Source: Anoplopoma fimbria (taxonomy: Eukaryota; Chordata; Actinopteri; Perciformes; Anoplopomatidae). Taken from it: DNA of 64,000 bases. The DNA is taken from the NCBI RefSeq assembly GCF_027596085.1, contig NC_072471.1, positions 8,931,539 to 8,995,538 on the forward strand, given 5' to 3'. Of this stretch, positions 1 through 10,700 are shown piece after piece. The translations under genes were made by a program, and so were the position numbers. The notes beneath the pieces were generated by a model that ran no database searches, was not told where the DNA came from, and saw only the letters and a list, made by a program, of their open reading frames with translations. Each line of letters begins with the position of its first letter. Position 1 is the first letter of the stretch.

Positions 1-1034
1 TGCCGCTACAATAAAAAAAAATTAGAATCAAATAAATGGAAACTGAGAATGACAGCTTTACACATTTTGCAGCCAACGCTCTGCTTTGAGGACTTTACTG
101 TAAAGATAACGACGACTTGAGTCTCCACAGTAACGTTAGCGTCTCTCTCCAGATGTTTTTCGTTTCATAATAGATTTTTATCAATTTAATCGATTAATGG
201 TTGCATACCTGTATGTTCATATTCATTATGAATATATTACCTGGCTTTTAAAATACCATAAAATAATGTAATATCACCAAGTGAGCCTATGCAAACAGGG
301 GGATTTTTTGTATCTTGTTTTAAGAAAAAGAATTGTGATCACAAAAAAATATTTTGTGCTTAAAACCCCTCACAGCTCCTCCTGAGCATCGCTTCATCTC
401 ACACGTCATATGGACAGTTTTCATGTTTTCATGGGAAAACACAAGACAGAGACCTCTATTCATTCTGCAGCCTGTCGGTTTCTGTCTGACCTTTGAGTGC
501 AGCTGGTCGCTGCTTTTATTCAGTTCTCCTGTGCAGCCAATAGAAAAAACCTGTTTGCTACCTGAGGCAGCTAAAAATGGCATCATCAGCCATTTTACAT
601 ATTCATGATTCCTTTGTCACATGATCACTTTGCTGGCACGTCTCAGCTGGTTCATTTGCTCCTTTTGAATTTGAGGACTTTAAATTGATTTATGGTGGAA
701 GCTGGTGACATAAAGCTACTAACTGATCCCTTACAAATCAAAGTTGAACTTTTTTCAGCTTTCCAACGTTGCTGTGAATCGTCAACAAATCATATGTTTT
801 TAGTCTGACAGGCTTTTATGCAGTATGTTATGTTTTTTTTTATTAAATTGGCTTAATATGAAGTAAATTTATACATGTTTTTTTCTGTATTTTTACAGTT
901 TTATTTCGTATAAAATATTTCTCTAATTAATTTTCTTTTTATCTGTTCCAACATGTTAAATTCCTTCAATGTTGTATTTTTTTTCTGTTTTTATTTATTA
1001 GCTACATTTTGTGTGCTTTAGTCTCTTCATCTTA
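1..1034. other. AT-rich non-coding DNA, no gene seen
   Basis: No exon-like structure, RNA gene or clear repeat was recognised. Both strands are crowded with stop codons and the sequence has many short A and T runs. The overlapping open frames near 320-608 on both strands encode nothing I recognise. Confidence 0.6.
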
Positions 1035-1134
1035 TTTGATCTTGTTTTTGTCGTGTCAGGCATTTGTAAAGCACTTTGGATTGCATTTTAAATTAGTTTG
1101 AAAGCTGCTTTAAAAATATAAATTGATTGATTGA
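1035..1134 (+). repeat. Old LINE/SINE 3' tail fragment
   Basis: The stretch contains the phrase TTGTAAAGCACTTTGGATTG, then an AT-rich segment ending in tandem TTGA/TGAT units. This layout is typical of the 3' ends of teleost L2-like LINEs and of SINEs that borrow their tails. Only the tail is visible, so it is a 5'-truncated and diverged copy. The class is recalled from family features, not computed. Confidence 0.45.
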
Positions 1135-1509
1135 TAAATTAAACAATTTAACAAACGCTTGAGCAACACTTCAACGGAAACTCGGCGACGATGTAGCTTG
1201 CAGCGCTTGGCCGTTTTTGTTACTTTTGTCACTTGAAGTGTGAACCTAGCATAATACTTCATCAATAACAGGAATTTAAATAAAAAATTACAAAATATAT
1301 CAACCCGTATGTACAGCTGGACCATCGGTTATGTTAGATTATATATATATTTAACTTCTCTCCGTTGGTTTTGAGGTCAGTTTGACAACATATTCAATCA
1401 CTCCTAATGAAAGATTGTCCTTGCAGGTGTTTGTGTGTCTTTCCTGTTGACAGGCTCAGCCTTCATCTGGAGAAATCATCTTCCCTTCGTGGGCAAGTTC
1501 TTGTAGGAT

Positions 1510-1562
1510 GTTGTGTGTATATATATATGTGTGTGTTTGTGTGTGTGTTTGTGTGTTTGTGT
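1510..1562. repeat. TG/TA-rich microsatellite
   Basis: An imperfect mixture of GT, AT and GTTT units, directly seen. It borders the CpG-rich block that follows. Confidence 0.9.
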
Positions 1563-1800
1563 AAGGGCAGGTCATGGCTTACCATGAACTGACAAACACA
1601 CAAACATGCTCCCAGGGATCCCAAAAAGATCCATGGTGTCGTTGTAGGTGACGGGGCGCCCAGAGGGGCTGCGACTCACAAACCCGGCATGTTCATATGT
1701 GTATGAGGGGGTCATCTCGGGTTACACGCTGTTGCCCAACGTCCTTGGCGTCTCCCCAGTACCCATCCAATCACGGCCATTTTGCACACGCATACTATTT
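1563..1800. other. CpG-rich block of unknown identity (possible exon relic or repeat)
   Basis: Roughly 200 bp with many more CpG dinucleotides than its AT-rich surroundings. On the minus strand a frame of about 50 codons reads through the peptide segment SGRPVTYNDTMDLFGIPGS and is followed by a GTAAGC donor-like site near 1585. An in-frame TAA lies just before its first methionine, at about 1723. On the plus strand a 54-codon frame is open from 1648 to about 1811. Neither frame is long enough to be convincing and I recognise no protein family. It could be an exon, a pseudo-exon or part of a dispersed repeat. Confidence 0.25.
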
Positions 1801-1921
1801 ATACATATTTAACCTAATATACTGAAAAAGGACTCAGTGATGCAGTGTCCCTCTTACTGGAGGGATTCCTAGGAACTGCCGCGTGACGATTCTGGCTTAA
1901 ACAGCCCAGAGTCTCTCTCAC

Positions 1922-1953
1922 ACCTCCTCCTCCTCCTCCTCCTCCTCCCTCCC
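1922..1953. repeat. (CTC)n microsatellite
   Basis: About nine CTC units followed by a C-rich run ending in a poly-C tract near 1961-1969. It lies in the GC-rich region at the left of the window. Confidence 0.95.
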
Positions 1954-2140
1954 CTATCTCCCCCCCCCCAGCCAGGGTTTTTCCTCCCAGCTTTTTTACG
2001 AGGTGCGTCCGCCTGCTTGTGTTTTGAACAGAAGGTGATCTAGCGCCATCCACACTGCTCCCACCAGACTGGCTGTATAGACGGGGCAGACAGAGTCATC
2101 ATCCCTCCTCCTCCCTCTCTCTCCTCCAAACAAAGCTCCA

Positions 2141-2169
2141 CCTCTCTCTCTCTCTCTCTCTCTCTCTCC
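2141..2169. repeat. (CT)n microsatellite
   Basis: An uninterrupted CT tract of about 14 units. It forms a compound polypyrimidine/CA block with the tract at 2202-2315. Confidence 0.95.
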
Positions 2170-2201
2170 CTTCTCGTTTTCTCTCCCAGCCTCACACTCC
2201 A

Positions 2202-2418
<217 letters not shown>

Positions 2419-2881
2419 GTAAGAGCGCACATTTTCTTCTTTGGGCTACCCCAGAAGTTACAAAGAAAGCGGGGTACTCCCTTGTTGGTTTGTGGGTGTG
2501 TTTTTCATGGCGGGGTGGATGTGTGTTGATGTATCGCTGCCTAGGTGACCTAATCAGGAAAGGGTGGGTGCTTTGAGGGTGCAACAGGGGAAGTAGACTT
2601 TGCTACAACTCCCAACCCTCTGCTCTGTGACATAAATATATTATTTCGCGCCTGTTTTTTGCCGCGCCTTTACATCGACCATGTGCACCACTGTGAAGGC
2701 TTTTTTTTTTCTTTTTTCTTTAAATCTGTGTTGGCTTGTTTTGCTGTGAAACTGCTGAAGGTAGAGGGGTGGAGCGCAGCTGGACGGTATCAGATCAGCG
2801 ACAACATATAGAGCATGTCTCTCTGGTTGCGAGGGGAGACCACGGTGTGGATGTGTGGGCGGATGGAGAGACGAGGAGAGG

Positions 2882-2902
2882 AGGGAGGGGAGGGGAAGGG
2901 GA
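2882..2902 (+). other. G-quadruplex motif
   Basis: Four G-runs of at least three bases separated by one- or two-base A loops. It fits the standard G3+N1-7 pattern on the plus strand. Confidence 0.7.
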
Positions 2903-3585
2903 ATGGAGACGGAAGACGAGCAGCTGCTTTCATCCCATAGAAGCTAATCCCTCCGTTTGTTCACTTCTCCACATCAGATAAAAACGGGGCCGTCTGCCGC
3001 TCTGGTGCCCTGTCTTTTTATTTATTTATTTATTTTTATTTCTCTTTTCTCTCCACTCTCCTCCATCCTTCAATTGTGATGGGTTTATCTCAGACAGGGG
3101 AGGAAAGAGGCAAGCTATTGATTCGGGAAAGGAGCTGTAATGCCATTTGATAGGAGGAACAAGACATCCCTCTCTTGTCTGTGACTTTTTTTCTCCTGCA
3201 CGCTTTTGTTTCCTCTCTGTACCTTGAGCTGATAATCTATGATACAAACTCAGCGGCGATAATGAATTCGTCCTCATGGTCACAATCTTGTCAGCTTATG
3301 AATCTGCACAGTGAGCAGATACAATTTGAAAAGCCACTTGAGTTGCATAACGTGCCCAATATCTCAGCTATTTTTTGTGATTTGGTGGGAACCCCCCCCC
3401 CCCACACCCCCCCTTTGCTGTAAAGGAGGCTTATCACCTACCACAGGTTCACTGATAAATTGCCGAATGGCTACTGAACAGTGCACACGGAACAGACGGC
3501 TCCTGGCTCACTGCAAACACGTCAAGCATATCCGCCGTGATTGTACCGCGGCTCAGCTGACAAACAAGGTATCGTAGGGAGACGG

Positions 3586-3618
3586 AGGGGGGGTGGGGGG
3601 TTGTGGGTGGGGGGGGGA
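3586..3618 (+). other. G-quadruplex motif (long G runs)
   Basis: Runs of seven, six, three and nine G with loops of one to four bases. It is the strongest quadruplex-forming sequence in the window. Confidence 0.8.
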
Positions 3619-3694
3619 GCTATAACCTCTCGCCTCCGGGATTACCTAATATCTCAGGAGGCAGGATCAGCCAATGCAACAGGAGAGACGGAAA

Positions 3695-3719
3695 AGGGAG
3701 GGGAGGGGAGGTCCGGGGG
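3695..3719 (+). other. G-quadruplex motif
   Basis: Four G-runs (GGG, GGGG, GGGG, GGGGG) with loops of one, one and six bases. It lies about 80 bp from the preceding motif. Confidence 0.7.
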
Positions 3720-3860
3720 TTGCTCAGGTGTTGCTGTTTTTAAACCCGGCGCTTGGAATACATTAGCCGAGGAAGCCTCCCGTGCGTCAAAACTGTTACC
3801 AGGTGACAGAGAGAGCGAGGCGGCGCCCCCCCCTACCCAACCGCCACCTAAATCTAAATG

Positions 3861-4757
3861 ACCCCTCAGCTCATTTCCCAAGGCAGAGCTTATGTTTACA
3901 TACTCTCTGGGAGCTTTTTTGCAGATGCTCCATTTCATAAGCACTAACTGAATCAGACAGGCCGAGGCTGTGGCTGCGCTGATGGATGCAGCGTGGACTG
4001 TTGGCCGGGAATAGCTTTTTGAAACACGTAGAGGCTATTTTGTCATGATCTCGGGCTTCAGGGAGCCCTGACTGAGTGTAAGAGTCACCCAGGGCTTTGT
4101 TTGAAACTGTGTGATGTGAGTTTTGGAGATATTATAAATACGCAATTTTTTTGCCTGGAAAACACACATCAGCTTGATGATGATCTTATTAACATCAAGC
4201 TTGAGAGGGTGCTTGAGATGGGCGGTGGCAGATGTTGACTCCTTAACTAATCAAGTGGCCAGACAGATTTTCCCCAGAGGTGTCGTCATGTTTTATCAGG
4301 CTTTTAAGGAGATTAATAATAGTGCAGGCCTAAAGCACAGAGCCCGATGTCCAAGCAACGCTCGTCTTTTGTCTCGGCTGACTAATCTTGAGTGAACTTT
4401 TCGAGATTAAATGCCAAAATACCAGGCCTCCATTGCATTTGGCTGAAGCCTCTCACTTATGATGAGTTGATCAAAAGACGGAGGGAAACGACATGTGTAA
4501 CAAAAGCAGAAAAATAATGAGACGGGTGTTTGTTTCTGCTCTGGATAGCAATACAAAATGGAGGCTATAAATAGCAACTCTCCCATGATTTGACCTTGCG
4601 TGTCCATTTGGTAGTTGGCGCCCGTGAGGAGGGAGGTGTCCAGATCAGTGACACCGTCACCACAGAGACCGACTCACGCTGGTGGAGACGGATAACTCTG
4701 GACCAGTTTTCCTGCTTGGTCTCCACGTCCAAGTACCTCCCTTTAATCTTCATCTTC
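3861..4757. other. Single-copy non-coding DNA
   Basis: No gene or repeat recognised. Composition drops back toward AT-rich after the GC-rich block. Confidence 0.5.
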
Positions 4758-4781
4758 TCATCATCATCATCATCATCATCT
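4758..4781. repeat. (TCA)n microsatellite
   Basis: Eight TCA units, directly seen. They explain the runs of serine or aspartate in the overlapping open frames. Confidence 0.95.
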
Positions 4782-7700
4782 TCTCTTCCCTGTACCATCA
4801 TAATCAATGGTTGTATGGATGAATCCAATGAATTATAATATGCTAATGAGGTACTTGATTATACTCTTTAAGTAGCTCAGTCTTGTGTTACATAACGAGG
4901 TCCGTTGGAGTTGATTATTGACTGACGGTTAATTCCAGTCCAGTAAGTATCAGAATGCCACTGCTACAGTAGGTCAAATACATCGATTGAACGCTGTTAA
5001 AAAAAACAAAAAACAAACTACTGCTGCTCAAGCTAATGTAGTATGCAAGCCAACTGACCTTGAAATGAGAACGGGAAAAAGACATTACAGTCAATCAAAG
5101 ATCAATCCGTCATTCAAATCTTAAACTGCAAAAAGAGAGAGACAAAGACGAAAAAATAAAAAGAAGCAACACAAAGTTCATACGCATCACTCTTCAAATG
5201 TACTTCTGCAATCATCGCGTATGAAATCTAGCTAAATTAACTTGCTCAGTGTTTCAGTTCCTCCAAATAAACATGACTGCACACAGTTTTCTATTAACTG
5301 TGTTTGTTTTTCTTCATTGAAATGAAATATTGAACACCGCTCGTTAGCAGCGAGCCGGCGTGGCAACACTGAGTGAGTTCATTTTCTACAATGTTGTTTT
5401 GTAAATGAACCGTGCCTCCAGTGCATGACCATTGAATATAGACTGTTTCTTTCTCTTTCTTCCTACTTAATCTTTACACAAGCTTGTATGCAAATCTGCT
5501 TATATCCCCATCTTTTCTGTTGAAGTTGAGTTTTGAGTTGAGTTCGCTCACATGGATTGCTTTCCAGGGTCAAAACAGCAGAGATTTTTGTGAATATTTC
5601 ACACTCAGACTCATCGGTCGAACTCAATTAAATAAACTAAAATGAAAGAAAGCAAAAATAATTTACTTGAATTGATTTTTTCCTGACAATGACAGCATAT
5701 TATGTTCATCCTGAACCCAGGCATTTTCAATCATACTAATCATTTCTGGCCCAAATCTTATTAAGTGCATCATGGCGAAGCTACTCCAGCACACTTTTGG
5801 GATAATTTAGGTCGATTTTCTTTTTTTGTAGTGTCATTTGGCAATTATCACTTTGGTGAGAATCAACCTTGTGGAACCAAATCAGTTTAAAAGTCTAAAA
5901 TGGCTCCAGTTATACAGTAAGATTCAGGGGGAAAAGGAGAAATGATCCCGCCTCATAAACACTTCAGTTTAACATCAGCACCAATGCGTCAATTCTCTCC
6001 CGGAAAACATTTTTACAAAGACCCTAAATTCCCTCAAGTGTACAGTAAAAAGACACTAATTGGAGAAGGTCCTACTCATAGCTTTTATTGCTAGACTAAC
6101 TGGTACCTGTGTTGCTTTAAAGTCCCGACACTGATGAGTGAATCTGAAGCTCAGTGTTTGACGGGGTGTATAGAAGTCCGGACTGCTTGATCTCTGTAGA
6201 CCCACCGAGATAAGACTCAGAATACATGATCAATCCACACGCGAATGCTCTCACAAATGCACACATACACATTCTACTGACAGAGCTATTAACAAAGACA
6301 CATACATATTACATACATATGAAGCTTTGCAGATAACTTGTCGCTCTGTCTCCCAATAATTGCTGCTCTGTTTCAACAATGTTGGGCCCAAAAAAACCTT
6401 CATGCAGAGACTGAAACCAAGTAAAAGAAGAAGAGCTGTTATTTAACAAAAGTCTGCTGGCCGCAATGCTAATTCATGCAGTGTAAAATGCAATAGGTAT
6501 TCAGTGTCGGGTTTCTATGTGAAAACCTAATTTTTGTAGATTACATCACATGTATGATTCCCTACAGAATGATTCATGTTTTGTTTTTGTAATGTTTATG
6601 TACAGAGGTGGCTCACACAGATTCTGGTATCGTGGTCTGATTTTAGACTTTCTGAAGAACAAAGAAGTTAAGCTGTATCTGACTGCTTGTATTAACTGAT
6701 AAAAACGTAGCCAGGTACAGTAATAAATAAAATTGAAGATGTGAAATCGAATTGTTGACGGGTGAATCATAATCACCACTAAATTATGAGCTTAGTGAAG
6801 ATTCTTAACTCTAAATAGTTTGATCATTGGCATATGCAGAACACAATTGTCCCAGAAACAATCATTTGGCACCAAAGATGTCAATGAAATCTCAAAAGGC
6901 ATTTCAGAAATGACAATTCTGCGACTGTTCTGTCAGCTAACTCATTTATTCATTCATCCATCACATGGTGTGAAGCTGTTGAATTTAACAAAGCATGATT
7001 AGGACCTTTTCCTCACAATACAACAAAGCTCATAAGGCTGTTTTTCATTCGTGCAGAAGAACCAAAGCATTGTTTGGTTGGCGACAAAAGCCCATTCTTC
7101 CACTTGTATGCGACTGCATTTAAATTCATATTTATCAGCTGCAACTTCGCAAAAAAACTGTTAGTGTTAAGTCCCAGTGATTTGGAAAAGATAATCGCCA
7201 CAGCCCGAACAATGTCTCATGAATCCAGTCAAAAACAAGTCTGTGTCAGATATGTCTGCCATCTGCTTAATTAAATACACATAAGTGAATGGCTTCAGAG
7301 TAAGTTAATGACTGCCTCATTAACGTACAATAGCTTGTGCAAAATGTATTTAAGGAAGCTTTATTTTCATGTCTTTGTCATGACTGTCAGAGATATTTTC
7401 ATTTAGAGAAGTTATCTTGGGTGTGTACATGTATAGCGATGGTGGCAGAGGGGAGGTGTTTCATTGTGATACTGTAGGTAAGGACGGGGAAATGATTTTT
7501 ATGGCGAAACTTCCAGTCTGAGAGCTGTAATTTTAAAATCCCCTTTAGGGGGGAAATTGCTTTTGCCCTCCTACGATTTTTTAATATCCTGATTCGTACT
7601 CGGGGCTGCTAAAAACGCATCATCTACCCGTAGCATTTCTCCTGCAGCTGCCCGAAGGTGCTTTGTGGGGAAGTTATTAGAGATTAATACCATGTGGGTG

Positions 7701-8758
7701 TGTGTGTGCTGAGGGACACCAGTCTTGCCCTGTGTGCTCCACGTCTGTCCTCCCGAGCCCCCAGCCTCGTCCTCTACATAGTGGGCGAAACATCCCCTTT
7801 GCCTAATGAAAGAGTAGATTAATTATTACTGAAGGGCACACAGTGTAAAAAAAAAGAAGCCCTGGAGGACATTTTCAATGTTTCATGATAATGAGGCATT
7901 AAAAAAAAATTATAAAGACAAACCTTGCACATCCACCCAGTTCTAAAGACACCTGATGATGCACCTGTGTCTTAATAGAAAAGAAAATAGAGGAGGAAGT
8001 GCCACGTCACCTCCAGGGTAATGTCAGTAATAACCTAACCAGCTCTTCTTTGTTTAATTGTCTTTTTTAGCTGAATTTTGTGTGTGAAATGATCAGATTA
8101 GAGGTGCTCCGCTATGGTCCCCTGTTGATTTAGCCACTCTGTATTGGCAGTGTAATTGTCAGCATAGAGATGAGCCTGGAATCTAAATTACTAGTGTCCA
8201 TTCTTCACCTTATCTCCCATTCATGGGTTTGTAAGAGTAAAACCAATTGTTGAATTGTTTTGGGGCTGCAAATTCAGCCATGCGGACCGGGGATCACAAA
8301 TGGATCAATTTGAGCACAATGACACATTCACAACTCAAAGCATCACGCTGTGTTTTTATCTAAGGCAGACAACAACAACAAAAAAGGTTGATTGTGTTTT
8401 TTACAGCTTGTACAAGCTCACAATCACCCAGAGACTCGGTCGGTGTCACCAGAATATGTCAAGCACAACGACGGGGAAGCAGGAAGAGCCATGTCCATGT
8501 AAGTTGCCTCTTGGGGTCAGCTGGAGTTCACTGGGTGCCCTCTGACGACGCGTGAGTCAGAAAGCAACACGACACCCAGCAGTGTGTGCAAGATACAGCT
8601 GCATGATGGGATAAGAAAAAAAAATAAAAAATGCAATTAAAATCAGTGTCACCCTGCACCGCCCTGTTCGTGTCACAAATGACCTTGGAGGATTTAATAT
8701 GTGTCGCGATGATTTCAACATGTGCTGGGAAGCATGAATAGTTTCCACGGACAACTTA
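4782..8758. other. Single-copy non-coding DNA, no gene seen
   Basis: AT-rich sequence without a recognisable exon, RNA gene or repeat. The parts at 7,540-7,900 and 8,030-8,230 have balanced composition and several homeobox-like AT cores, and could be conserved regulatory sequence. That is an impression, not a result. Confidence 0.45.
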
Positions 8759-8804
8759 TGAGTGCATTTTGATTTGTAGTTTTCTACAAATCAAAATGCA
8801 CTCA
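8759..8804. repeat. Perfect 21-bp inverted repeat (hairpin, 4-nt loop)
   Basis: The arms 8759-8779 and 8784-8804 are exact reverse complements, separated by TTTT. The 11-mer TGTAGTTTTCT occurs at 8775-8785 across the loop and again at 8806-8816 just after the right arm. This layout fits a small template-switch insertion. The stem is too short for a typical miRNA precursor. Confidence 0.97.
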
Positions 8805-10001
8805 GTGTAGTTTTCTTAAGTGAGTCACTTTGCTGTATTGTTTTGCTACCAATCAAGGTCACTGGATGCTTATTGAATTCACCGTAGATGGATTTAACTG
8901 AATAAATATAGAGGCAAAAAAAAAGAAAATCAAGTAAACCAACTTTGGAGGTGATTTAATTCTTCTCTTTAATGCAGAAAGGTAAGAGGGGTGAGTCCCG
9001 TGTTTGACAGGAACCCCCCCACCCCCCTCCTTGAGCGCTGTGGAAAAGAGATTAGTAGGGAACACCGAGTGATAAGGAAAAAAGGAATCCCTCCCTTTTA
9101 ACCCCCACCTTTTTATTTTCTTCTCCATTACCGCCGTAGTTTCGGAAAACAGGCATGTGTGCCCTCCGCCGCCGACCGCTGAGATTTTGCCTCTGATGCA
9201 AACATCCTTGTTTGTCGCCATGGCAACCAAGTCTCCTGTCTGCTGTAGGTTGTCATGCCAGCCGACTCCCCCCCCCCACCACCACCATGCTCTTCCTCAC
9301 TCATTAGGCGCTGTGCTGTAGAAAGACACGTGCGAGCGCTGTACATCCTCTCTCAACGCTCCGTCCTCGAGGTGGTCCCCTTTTTTTTTCCAAGCAGCTA
9401 TTCAAAAGACGTTGCATGCTATTACACCCTCTACTACAGGAATGTTTTTTCACTCGAGAAGAACTGCCAAGCGGCACAGCCAGAGTCGATTGCTTGGATA
9501 ATAGCACTACCAGCCAAAAGCCCACAGCTCAAAAGACGGAGGAGATATAACAGCAAGTGGCTTCAATTTCCAATCCTCTTGTTTACTCTGCGAAGCAATC
9601 CATCCTTGAAGAAACGGAGCAGCCTGACATGTTTGGGGCTCCCATAGAGGATGATGCAAATGTGGAGGCATGCAGGTTTGTGCTGTGCAGAGTTCGTTCT
9701 CAAAGCCAAGCATCTTGGCGGGGCGGGGGGGCAGACAGCGTCCTTTTCTTCCCAAACATGTCCACCCAGTCAGACGAAAAAACACTCATTACCACAGCGC
9801 CACGGGGGCCAACCCGGCCCACTAGGGGATAATAACTAGGCATCTGCTTAAATTTGATATAATGCTGGCGTACTGGGTAGTCTGGGGTCTGCGATAGTGG
9901 CAGACATTATTGTGGTCTCTTAAACTGTTAAAACTCCTGCTCTTTGCTGCTCAAGCCGAAGCATTTGCAGGAACCCCGCTCTGTTGTTCACACCAGAGGG
10001 T
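8805..10001. other. Non-coding DNA with poly-C runs
   Basis: No gene recognised. It contains short C-runs near 9014-9025 and 9270-9280 and an RFX X-box at 9214-9227. Overlapping open frames at 9255-9839 have low-complexity products and no splice structure. Confidence 0.5.
9214..9227. promoter_or_regulatory. RFX X-box motif
   Basis: GTCGCCATGGCAAC fits the RFX consensus GTNRCC-N2-RGYAAC at every fixed position. RFX factors bind such sites in promoters and enhancers of ciliary and immune genes. No promoter is visible next to it, so function is unproven. Confidence 0.45.
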
Positions 10002-10700
10002 TTAACCCTTTGAACCCCTAAACCGGCCGGCAGGTTGCATTTTATCTTTAAAAAACTGCAAAAATACACAATTTATCTCAACTTTCTGCCGGTCAACACT
10101 TCGGTCAGTAAAAGCAACCAAAACCAAGCTTAAAATAGTTGTATTTCATCAAAATCACTTTATTCTACGTGTTTCATTTAAAATTTGGCACCATATGAAC
10201 CATTTGCTTGTAAAAAAATAAGAAAATTCTGCACTCCTCAGCCCATCTGGGAAGCCATGATTGAATTGGCTGAAACCAACAGTTTTGACTGAACCATAAG
10301 TTGGCAGAGCAGAGAGGAGAGGACACGAGAGGTTGTGGGTAGAGGTCGTTAAAATGTTAATAGTTCATAATAATATTGCTAAAAACTCAAAAATGATTGA
10401 TATAAATTGATTCCATTGTTTTACAGTTTTTCTATTATTTAATAATTCAATTTAATTATGATTTAATTATCAATGAAATTCAACTTGCGTCTTTCCTTGT
10501 TATTGATTTATGATATAAAAACTCTTTATTCTGCACAGAACACATGTTTGAGTTCTCTCTACATCCATTCATAATCGTGCTGTTTCAATTGAGATGCAGG
10601 ACTATTAAATATTGCAGTGAAAAACGAAGGCCACAGCAATTAAAATGTGACATGAGCCAAAAAAAACGCCCCGAAACTGCTCGGGGGTCCAGAGGGTTAA
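10002..10700. mobile_element. piggyBac-like non-autonomous element (MITE)
   Basis: TTAA flanks the element at both ends (10002-10005 and 10697-10700), as expected for piggyBac target-site duplication. The left end begins CCCTTTGAACCCC and the right end, reverse complemented, begins CCCTCTGGACCCC, matching at 11 of 13 positions. The 691 bp between them is AT-rich and has no transposase frame, so it would have been moved by an enzyme encoded elsewhere. Class follows from the TTAA target plus CCCT ends. Confidence 0.8.

Noticed and set aside
8759..8804. miRNA precursor at the perfect hairpin
   Set aside because: A 21-bp perfect stem with a 4-nt loop is too short and lacks the lower stem and mismatches typical of animal precursors.
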